Assembly: GCF_030159955.1 (NCBI RefSeq)
Contig: NZ_BSNK01000001.1
Location: 1,488,001 to 1,552,000, forward strand
Source: Algimonas ampicilliniresistens
Lineage (GTDB): Bacteria > Pseudomonadota > Alphaproteobacteria > Caulobacterales > Maricaulaceae
Reading direction: 5' to 3'
DNA: 64,000 nucleotides
This document shows positions 56,940 through 64,000 of this stretch, piece after piece (positions within the stretch are counted from its first letter, which is position 1; the number at the start of each line of letters is the position of its first letter). The notes under the pieces are model-generated. The model saw only the letters and a program-made list of their open reading frames with translations. It searched no databases and was not told the origin of the DNA. Both the position numbers and the translations under genes were made by a program.

Positions 56940-57265
56940 TGTCCGAAATTCCGCCCTGCCCCGAATGCGGCTCAAACTATGTCTATGAAGACGGACCCCT
57001 GCTGATCTGCCCGGAGTGCGCCCATGAATGGGCCGCCGCCGACAGCGCGGAGAAAGTCTATCGCGACGCCAATGGCAATGTACTGAAAGACGGCGACATG
57101 GTCACACTGATCAAAGACCTGAAGGTCAAAGGCACGAGCAAGACGGTGAAGGTCGGGACAAAGGTCCGCATCAACCGCTTGGTCGACGAGGATCACGACA
57201 TCGACTGTAAGATCGACGGGATTGGCGCGATGAAGCTGAAAACGGAGTTTGTTAAAAAGGCGTGA
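56939..57265 (+). CDS. PhnA/YjdM-family zinc-ribbon protein
   Basis: A 108-residue soluble protein. The N-terminus has a zinc ribbon, [21 protein letters not shown] (two CxxC pairs, with a CxECA variant), and the C-terminal domain [23 protein letters not shown]...[19 protein letters not shown] is the SH3-like PhnA domain. Despite its old name, the family is not required for phosphonate breakdown, and its role is unsettled. It overlaps the stop of the HAD-UbiA gene by one base, ending a three-gene operon. Confidence 0.9.
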   Translation: MSEIPPCPECGSNYVYEDGPLLICPECAHEWAAADSAEKVYRDANGNVLKDGDMVTLIKDLKVKGTSKTVKVGTKVRINRLVDEDHDIDCKIDGIGAMKLKTEFVKKA

Positions 57266-57270
57266 CGTGG

Positions 57271-57293
57271 AAATTGATCCAGTGGATCAATTT
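57271..57293. terminator. Perfect inverted repeat between convergent phnA-like gene and thyA
   Basis: AAATTGATCC and GGATCAATTT form a perfect 10-bp stem with a three-base loop (AGT). It lies 5 bases after the PhnA-like stop, with only a TTT, not a long T-run, on either side. It could be a weak bidirectional terminator or a protein-binding palindrome. Confidence 0.4.
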
Positions 57294-57345
57294 GCCGTCG
57301 CGTCGCGAAGCGCGGGGCTCATCCCGCACGGAGACCGACTAAGCT

Positions 57346-58140
57346 CTAAACCGCGACCTTCCCCGCGATATGCGGATGCGCTTTATACCCGACCAGTTTC
57401 ACATCGGCGTAAGTGAAGTCTTCAATTTCACTCACCTCCGGGTTCAACTCCAACGTCGGCAATGCCATCGGCTCCCGCGTTAGCTGTTCGCGCACTTGGT
57501 CGAAATGATTGTGATAGATGTGCGCGTCGCCGAATGTGTGGACGAAATCGCCGACCTCCAGATCGCAAACCTGCGCGACCATGTGGGTCAGCAGGGCATA
57601 GCTGGCGATATTGAACGGGACACCGAGGAATATGTCGGCACTGCGCTGATAGAGCTGACAGCTTAGTTTTCCATCTGCGACAAAGAACTGGAACAGGCAG
57701 TGGCACGGAGGCAGCGCCATGTCCTCAACATCCGCCGGGTTCCACGCACTAATGATGTGACGGCGTGAAGTGGGGTTGGCTTTGATGTTCTCAATCACCT
57801 GTTTGAGCTGATCGATGACCGTGCCGTCCGGTCCTTCCCAACGGCGCCATTGTTTGCCGTAGACCGGGCCGAGATCGCCGTCTTCATCCGCCCAGGCGTC
57901 CCAAATCTTGACGCCATTTTCCTGCAGATACTTGATGTTAGTGTCGCCCGCGATGAACCAGAGAAGCTCATGCACGATGCTTTTGCGGTGCAGCTTCTTG
58001 GTCGTGACCATCGGGAAGCCGTCAGCCAGGTCAAAGCGCATCTGATGCCCAAACACGCCGCGCGTGCCGGTACCGGTCCGGTCCATCCGGTCCGTGCCGG
58101 TCTCCATCACATGGGAAAGCAGATCGAGATATTGGCGCAT
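57346..58140 (-). CDS. thyA: Thymidylate synthase
   Basis: Converts dUMP to dTMP with methylene-tetrahydrofolate. At 264 residues it has the same length as E. coli ThyA, with the catalytic Cys146 in [23 protein letters not shown] and the [14 protein letters not shown] region. It is minus-strand like folA and hflK but is separated from them by a plus-strand cassette. About 80 bases separate it from the upstream M20 hydrolase gene. Confidence 0.97.
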   Translation of the reverse strand: MRQYLDLLSHVMETGTDRMDRTGTGTRGVFGHQMRFDLADGFPMVTTKKLHRKSIVHELLWFIAGDTNIKYLQENGVKIWDAWADEDGDLGPVYGKQWRRWEGPDGTVIDQLKQVIENIKANPTSRRHIISAWNPADVEDMALPPCHCLFQFFVADGKLSCQLYQRSADIFLGVPFNIASYALLTHMVAQVCDLEVGDFVHTFGDAHIYHNHFDQVREQLTREPMALPTLELNPEVSEIEDFTYADVKLVGYKAHPHIAGKVAV

Positions 58141-58224
58141 GGGTGAGCCCTAACCGATTCCATGCGCGGGCCCAACCATCACGCGTAACGGTCCACAGAT
58201 GCCCCCTCGGCATAAGCCAAAGTG

Positions 58225-59532
58225 TTAGTCGCGATTAAACAGGCTAATCGCGCTCACTGTCATGGCTTCCGTACCTGCCGTGATCGAAGGCTCTGGCGCG
58301 ATCTTGAAGAAAGGCGAGTGGTGCGACGCCGCAGTCGAGAGCTCATCCATCGGTGTTCCGCCGACTGACAGATAGACTCCTGTCACTTCATGTTCGGGGG
58401 CGATAAATTCGGCAAAGTCCTCTGCACCCATGCCCAAGCGGACGGGATCGACAATACTGTCTGCGCCCATATTCTCGATTATTTGGCTCTCTAGAAACGT
58501 CGCCGTTTCCGTATCATTTCTTAGTGGCGCCGTGTTGCGCGACAGGCGCGTGACGATCGGCAGCAAGTCTTCGGGAACGCCATATGCAATCGCGGTCCCT
58601 CTTGCGACACGGTCGATGGAATCGAGCAAGGTTGCGCGGACCTCTGGATCGTCTGAACGAACGGTCAGTTTCAATTCAACCTTGTCGCCGATAATATTAT
58701 TCTTCGTCCCGCCGTGGAATGATCCAACTGTGATCACGCCTGGCTGCAGCGGACTAATCGACCGACTGACGATACTTTGCAGGTTTACGACAATCGCACT
58801 GGCAACCAGAACGGGATCAACGCCCTGATGCGGTGCAGCCCCATGTGTACCAACGCCGCGCACGTCGACATCGACACTATCAGAGCTGGAATAGGCTAGT
58901 CCTTTTGGAACCATGATCTTACCCGCGGGACCCGTGGCACCGACATGGAAGCCAATAATATAGTCAGGCGTAGGGAACCGTTCGTACAACCCGTCCTGAA
59001 TCATGGCGCGTGCGCCCGAAATGATCTCTTCCGCTGGTTGACCGATCAGGACCAGCGTGCCGGCCCAGTTGTCTTTCAGTCTGACCATTTGCCGGCCCGT
59101 GCCGATCAGCGACGTGACATGAACGTCATGCCCACAAGCATGCATGACGTAGTTCTCAACTCCCTCGATACCAACTTGCTTCCGGGTCGAGGCATAAGGA
59201 AGCCCGCTATCTTCCTTGACCGGAAGCCCATCCATATCAGCCCGAATCATGACGGTTGGACCGTCCCCATTCTTCAAAACAGCCACGACGCCGGTTTGAC
59301 CAACCTCGGTCGTGACATCGAAACCCAACGCAGTCAGTTCGGAAGCGATACGCTTTGACGTTTCGAATTCCCGGAAGGAAAGTTCTGGATTTTTATGAAA
59401 ATGAACAAACAGCTCACTCAGGTTCGCATCGTAGTCAGCCTGAATATGATCGCTTAGGTCAGTCGGAATATCCGCCGATAAAGCGGGTGTAGCTGCGAAT
59501 AAGAGCGCAGCGGCGAATATTGATCTCTTCAT
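58225..59532 (-). CDS. Secreted M20-family amidohydrolase/peptidase
   Basis: A 435-residue zinc hydrolase with a signal peptide (MKRSIFAAALLFAATPALSA, cleavage before DIPTD). Motifs typical of the M20D hippurate hydrolase/IAA-amino acid hydrolase group: MIRADMDGLPV, MHACGHDVHVTSLIG, GQPAEEIISGARAMI and GMGAEDFAEF. Such enzymes cleave N-acyl amino acids. AAGGGG precedes the ATG. It is divergent from ccrM and shares its 188-base control region. Confidence 0.9.
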   Translation of the reverse strand: MKRSIFAAALLFAATPALSADIPTDLSDHIQADYDANLSELFVHFHKNPELSFREFETSKRIASELTALGFDVTTEVGQTGVVAVLKNGDGPTVMIRADMDGLPVKEDSGLPYASTRKQVGIEGVENYVMHACGHDVHVTSLIGTGRQMVRLKDNWAGTLVLIGQPAEEIISGARAMIQDGLYERFPTPDYIIGFHVGATGPAGKIMVPKGLAYSSSDSVDVDVRGVGTHGAAPHQGVDPVLVASAIVVNLQSIVSRSISPLQPGVITVGSFHGGTKNNIIGDKVELKLTVRSDDPEVRATLLDSIDRVARGTAIAYGVPEDLLPIVTRLSRNTAPLRNDTETATFLESQIIENMGADSIVDPVRLGMGAEDFAEFIAPEHEVTGVYLSVGGTPMDELSTAASHHSPFFKIAPEPSITAGTEAMTVSAISLFNRD

Positions 59533-59591
59533 GATGTCCCCTTGTTTGCATCCTTATGGCCTGTCCGACGCCATCTGAGCAACGCCAAAGG

Positions 59592-59650
59592 TTAACCCGC
59601 CTGCCTGTGGATATTTACCTCTACTAACTTCTGTTAACCACGTGATTTAA
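59592..59650. promoter_or_regulatory. Cluster of CtrA-like half-sites and a DnaA-like box upstream of ccrM
   Basis: TTAA half-sites occur at 59592-59595, 59634-59637 and 59647-59650 (the last two as GTTAACC and TTTAAC, nine bases apart rather than the canonical seven), with CTAAC at 59624-59628. TGTGGATAT at 59606-59614 is a DnaA box with one mismatch on the minus strand. In Caulobacter ccrM is activated by CtrA. Spacing here is non-canonical, so the call is tentative. I find no GANTC site in this gap. Confidence 0.4.
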
Positions 59651-59681
59651 CAAGACATTTACCCTGTCGCCCCAGCTCTGA

Positions 59682-60881
<1,200 letters not shown>

Positions 60882-60888
60882 ACATGGC

Positions 60889-61950
60889 CTAGGTCTGGGG
60901 CAGGTTCGCCTTCCCCAGCACTTTCTTGAATAAGCTCGGCAAGGCTTCGTTTTCGAAGTCTCCAATGTCGACCCATCGACCCTCTAAATCTAGAGGGTCT
61001 GCGATCTGCGCCGTATGCACGGACAGACGAAGTTCGAAATGGGTAAAGACATGGCGGACGTCAGTCGCTGATCTGATCCAATCCGCTGAGACAGGCCATT
61101 CCAGCGGCGGCATATCATCTGCCCATGCCGATGTCGGCACTTCCATCATTCCGCCTAAAAGCCCCGCCTCATCGCGGCGACGTAGCCAGACAGCGCCGTC
61201 TCGAACTAAGACAAAAGCATGGCCGTGACGTACCGGCCTTTCCTTTTTGGGAGACTTCTTGGGAAAGTCCGTCATATCCCCGACTCGATGCGCCTGACAC
61301 CAATGCGCCCACGGACATGTCTCACATGCGGGCGTCCGGGGAGTGCAGACCGTCGCCCCCACATCCATAACCGCCTGGCCATAATCGCCGGGACGCTCCG
61401 GATCCGCCAAAGTGGCGGCCAACTTACGGATGATCGCCTTTGCTTTAGGCAGCGGCGCTTCGACGCGGTGTAAGCGAGAGATAACCCGCTCGACATTACC
61501 ATCGACGATACTTGTCGGCTCATTAAAGCAAATCGCGGCTATGGTGGAGGCGGTGTAGTCGCCAACCCCCGGCAACTTCAGCAGCTCTGACTTCGTTTCT
61601 GGAAACTCTCCTCCATAGGCCTCAGTCACAAGAATCGCGCATTTATGCAGATTTCGCGCCCGCGCATAATAGCCCAGCCCGGCCCAATGGGTCAGCACAT
61701 CGTCAAGCGGAGCGGCGGCAAGATCCTGAACTGTCGGGTAAAGCTCTAAAAACTTGAACCAATAAGGCGTGCCGTGCGGGATCGTTGTCTGCTGCAACAT
61801 GATCTCAGAGAGCCAGACAGCATAGGGGTTTGGGCTCAGGCCCTGCGCGCGATCTTCAGGCCGAACCCTCCACGGTAATGTGCGACCTTGCTGATCATAC
61901 CAAGCCAGCAGGGCGGCGCGCATTTCGGTAATTTGAGGATCAGTCCACAT
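60889..61950 (-). CDS. mutY: A/G-specific adenine glycosylase MutY
   Basis: Removes adenine mispaired with 8-oxoguanine. The 353-residue protein has the helix-hairpin-helix LKLPGVGDYTASTIAAI, the catalytic Asp in IVDGNVERVISR, the [4Fe-4S] cysteines C-x6-C-x2-C-x5-C in CTPRTPACETCPWAHWC, and the C-terminal NUDIX-like 8-oxoG recognition domain (VLVRDGAVWLRRR onward). The ATG at 61950 (MWTDPQITEMRAALLAWY) is preferred; the frame extends 21 codons upstream into the divergent DUF721 gene. It is convergent with ccrM with seven bases between stops. Confidence 0.95.
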   Translation of the reverse strand: MWTDPQITEMRAALLAWYDQQGRTLPWRVRPEDRAQGLSPNPYAVWLSEIMLQQTTIPHGTPYWFKFLELYPTVQDLAAAPLDDVLTHWAGLGYYARARNLHKCAILVTEAYGGEFPETKSELLKLPGVGDYTASTIAAICFNEPTSIVDGNVERVISRLHRVEAPLPKAKAIIRKLAATLADPERPGDYGQAVMDVGATVCTPRTPACETCPWAHWCQAHRVGDMTDFPKKSPKKERPVRHGHAFVLVRDGAVWLRRRDEAGLLGGMMEVPTSAWADDMPPLEWPVSADWIRSATDVRHVFTHFELRLSVHTAQIADPLDLEGRWVDIGDFENEALPSLFKKVLGKANLPQT

Positions 61951-61988
61951 TATGCGCGCAGACCTGTGCGCTTTACGCGCGCCGCGCA

Positions 61989-62549
61989 ATGGTCGATGGT
62001 CAGACTGTGACACACCGTCCTCTCACTCCATCCGAACGCGCCAAAGTCGAGCGTTATTTAGAGAGCCAGCGCGCGCGACCCCAAGCGCGCCCCCTCCCCA
62101 GTGCCAGCATGGCTGTGAACCGGGTTCTTCGACCACTGGCCGGCAAACGCACAAAACGCGGCAGCTCTGCGCTGGCCCTGTCAGACGCTTGGCCGGAAAT
62201 CATGGGTCCGCGCTGGTCAAAGATCAGCGCGCCTGTCCGATTTCGCGCGACGAAGGATGGCCGAACACTCGTCATCAGTGCGCCCGGGCCCGCGGCCTCT
62301 CTCATTCTCGCGGCCTCCGGTCCGATTATAGAAAGATTGAATGCGCATCTCGGTGCCGGACAAGTATCGCGCATCCAAGTTGTTCAGGCTGCAGCGAAGA
62401 CTAGGACCGAAGCTGACTCGAAACCTAAACGCGGTCTAACCCCGTCAGAAGAAGCGTCACTGCGAGAAGGCCTTACGCAAGTGGGTAATGACCGTCTAAA
62501 GACGGCCTTAGAGCGGCTTGGCCGCGAAGTTATCAGGAACCAAACATGA
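61989..62549 (+). CDS. DUF721/DciA-family protein
   Basis: A 186-residue soluble protein. The central region ALALSDAWPEIMGPRWSKISAPVRF...LVISAPGPAASLILAASGPIIERLNAHLG is the DUF721 domain, shared with DciA, the ancestral loader of the DnaB helicase in bacteria without DnaC. N- and C-terminal parts are basic and probably disordered. The mutY-DUF721-dsbA-smc order is common in alphaproteobacteria. A GTG six codons in is an alternative start. Its stop overlaps the next start by four bases. Confidence 0.8.
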   Translation: MVDGQTVTHRPLTPSERAKVERYLESQRARPQARPLPSASMAVNRVLRPLAGKRTKRGSSALALSDAWPEIMGPRWSKISAPVRFRATKDGRTLVISAPGPAASLILAASGPIIERLNAHLGAGQVSRIQVVQAAAKTRTEADSKPKRGLTPSEEASLREGLTQVGNDRLKTALERLGREVIRNQT

Positions 62550-63178
62550 TCCGCGTCACACTTCTTGCTCTGACCCTTTTGGCCGCAACACCGGCTCTGG
62601 CCCAAGATAGGACTACGGCGCTCAATTCGACACCGGCCTACATGCTATCAGAGGCGCCAACCGATCACACAATGGGCAGCGTTGACGCGCCAGACACACT
62701 CATTCTCTATGCATCGAATGTCTGTCCACATTGTGGGACTTGGTTCGCGAATGATTGGCCTGTCGTAAAGTCTGAGCTGGTCGATACTGGTAAGCTCCGT
62801 CTCGTCTTCCGTCCTCTGCCCAGCGCGCCAATCAATCTGTCGATCACAGGATTTATCATGGCCGAATGTGCGCCAGCTGAGACCTATATGACTGTCATTG
62901 AAGATCAGTTTGCACGTCAATCCACAATTTTGAGCGCTCAAGACGGCGCGATCATCAAGGCGCAATATGACGCCATCGCCAAGGTTGCCGGTCTAGAAGA
63001 CGAGACTGCAATCGCTGAGTGTCTGGCTAATGAGGGCCATTTCGATACGCTCCAGACGTCGGCTAACCGCGCGGGCGCAGCCGGGATCACCGGAATTCCC
63101 TCTTTCATCTTCAACGGCGAAGTCATGAGTGGTGACAATGATGCAGCCGCAATCATGCGCTGGGTCAACGAAAACTAG
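62546..63178 (+). CDS. Periplasmic DsbA-like thiol oxidoreductase (CPHC)
   Basis: A 210-residue secreted thioredoxin-fold protein. The signal peptide MIRVTLLALTLLAATPALAQ is followed by the fold with active site CPHC (Cys60, Cys63), the same dipeptide as classic DsbA, and the cis-proline loop GITGIPSFIFNG (Pro185). It overlaps the DUF721 gene by four bases. In many alphaproteobacteria one or two such genes precede smc. Confidence 0.9.
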   Translation: MIRVTLLALTLLAATPALAQDRTTALNSTPAYMLSEAPTDHTMGSVDAPDTLILYASNVCPHCGTWFANDWPVVKSELVDTGKLRLVFRPLPSAPINLSITGFIMAECAPAETYMTVIEDQFARQSTILSAQDGAIIKAQYDAIAKVAGLEDETAIAECLANEGHFDTLQTSANRAGAAGITGIPSFIFNGEVMSGDNDAAAIMRWVNEN

Positions 63179-63273
63179 ACCCTATCCACAACTGGCGCGC
63201 CCAGTCCCGGCATGGGACATAGCAAACGCATGGGCACACCTTGAACTCCACCAGCAATTCGGGATTGTCGACT

Positions 63274-63999
63274 ATGGCCTCAGTGATTCGCACATCTTTC
63301 CTTATTGGAGCCGCTGCATTGTTTGCAGCCTGCAATAATTCAGATTCAGCCCCCAAGGCTGAGACCGGATCCGAGACAGCTGTGACGAATGGTGAACGGA
63401 CAGCGTTCGAGCGGTCTGACGATCACGCCATCGGTAATCCGAATGCGACAGTGACAGTTGTTGAATATGCGTCCGTTTCGTGCGGCGCCTGCGCCAACTG
63501 GCACCAGACGGTCTACCCAGACTTCAAACAGAAATATGTCGACACGGGCAAAGTGCGCTACGTCTTCCGCGAGTTTCTAGCCGGACAACCTCAAATGGCG
63601 GATGCTGGGTTCATGATCGCGCTTTGTGCCGCGGATGAGAAGTACTTCCAAAATATCAAGCTACAGTTCGATCGTCAGGCGCAAATGTTTGAATTTGCCC
63701 AACGCGGTCAACTTCGCGATGCCTATATCAACCTCGCCAAGGCCTCTGGTCTGAGCGAAGACGGCTTTATCGAATGCATGAAGAATGAAGACCTGCGCGA
63801 ACAATATATGGATCGTATGCAGGCGGGCGTCGATGCCGGTGTAACAGGGACACCGTCCTTCTTTATCAACGGCGAAAAACAGTCTGTCTTCACTTTGGAA
63901 ACATTGGAAGCGGTCATCCTCCCGTTGCTCGGCGAAGACGTTCCCGTGGCTGAGGCTGTCGAAGAGACGCCAGCGGCAACTGAAGAGACAACCGAGTAA
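63274..63999 (+). CDS. DsbA-family lipoprotein thioredoxin (CGAC)
   Basis: A 241-residue DsbA-like protein anchored as a lipoprotein: MASVIRTSFLIGAAALFAAC with lipobox Cys20, then a polar linker, the motif HAIGNPNATVTVVEYASVSCGAC (active site Cys70-Gly-Ala-Cys73), and the cis-Pro loop GVTGTPSFFINGEKQ. The C-terminal tail is acidic (ETPAATEETTE). The frame begins at a TTG at 63241, but the ATG at 63274 gives the proper signal peptide. The CGAC site differs from CPHC of the neighbour, suggesting a different redox potential. smc is expected just beyond the window. Confidence 0.9.
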   Translation: MASVIRTSFLIGAAALFAACNNSDSAPKAETGSETAVTNGERTAFERSDDHAIGNPNATVTVVEYASVSCGACANWHQTVYPDFKQKYVDTGKVRYVFREFLAGQPQMADAGFMIALCAADEKYFQNIKLQFDRQAQMFEFAQRGQLRDAYINLAKASGLSEDGFIECMKNEDLREQYMDRMQAGVDAGVTGTPSFFINGEKQSVFTLETLEAVILPLLGEDVPVAEAVEETPAATEETTE

Positions 64000-64000
64000 T

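Noticed and set aside
63182-63190. CTATCCACA, a one-mismatch DnaA box between the two dsbA-like genes
   Set aside because: Isolated and imperfect; single near-matches of a 9-base motif are expected by chance in 64 kb.
63203-63218. Short GTCCC/GGGAC hairpin between the dsbA-like genes
   Set aside because: Only a 5-bp stem with no T-run; not convincing as a terminator.

Overview
This window is a stretch of core chromosome from an alphaproteobacterium. The most likely home is the dimorphic or stalked lineages near Caulobacterales, Maricaulales and Hyphomonadaceae. The reasons are a CcrM-type GANTC methyltransferase, a Grx4/BolA pair, a eukaryote-like NADP isocitrate dehydrogenase, the gene orders tig-clpP-clpX-lon and mutY-DUF721-dsbA, and an alphaproteobacterial division and cell-wall cluster. 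I see no phage, transposon, CRISPR array, defence island or tRNA gene. The window is gene-dense and no gap without a gene exceeds about 240 bases.

Layout. 1-3.5 kb: the end of the purine operon (purQ, cut by the window edge, and purL), then bolA and grxD, closed by a terminator shared with rpsD on the other strand. 3.5-9.25 kb: rpsD, rarD, a trmJ-like methylase with a small membrane protein, icd, a conserved small protein, an OmpV/MipA porin-like protein and a lipoprotein. 9.3-25.6 kb: the dcw cluster on the minus strand (mraZ, rsmH, ftsL, ftsI, murE, murF, mraY, murD, ftsW, murG, murC, murB, ddl, ftsQ, ftsA). It has essentially no intergenic DNA, and ftsZ is missing from its usual place after ftsA. 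25.8-26.2 kb: the RNase P RNA gene. 26.2-29.2 kb: a lipoprotein amidohydrolase and a CaiB-type CoA-transferase. 29.2-35.4 kb: the protein quality-control block lon, clpX, clpP, tig. 35.7-40.5 kb: a DedA-like protein, a four-gene Mla/MCE lipid transport operon and an unknown lipoprotein. 40.7-43 kb: an NSS transporter and a receiver-HPt protein. 42.9-48.4 kb: the elongasome operon mreB, mreC, mreD, mrdA, rodA. 48.6-55.3 kb: a TVP38-like protein, miaA, serB, a Do-family protease, a DUF2065 protein, hflC, hflK, folA. 55.4-57.3 kb: a three-gene plus-strand operon (VUT transporter, HAD-UbiA fusion, PhnA-like zinc ribbon) between folA and thyA. 57.3-64 kb: thyA, an M20 amidohydrolase, ccrM, mutY, a DUF721/DciA protein and two DsbA-like proteins.

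How it works together. The window holds most of the septal machinery (dcw) and the lateral wall machinery (mre/mrd), plus lipid traffic (Mla, DedA/TVP38), protein quality control (Lon, ClpXP, trigger factor, HflKC, Do protease) and the cell-cycle methylase CcrM. The most interesting signal is regulatory. The short region between rnpB and mraZ carries a perfect DnaA box on the proposed -10 element, a second near-perfect DnaA box, two GANTC sites (the CcrM target) and 10-bp-spaced TGGG repeats resembling MraZ boxes. This suggests that dcw transcription is tied to replication and methylation state, which is inference. The upstream region of ccrM has CtrA-like half-sites and a near-consensus DnaA box. 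I found no wholly new system. The best candidate for undescribed biology among the genes is the VUT / HAD-half-UbiA / PhnA operon.
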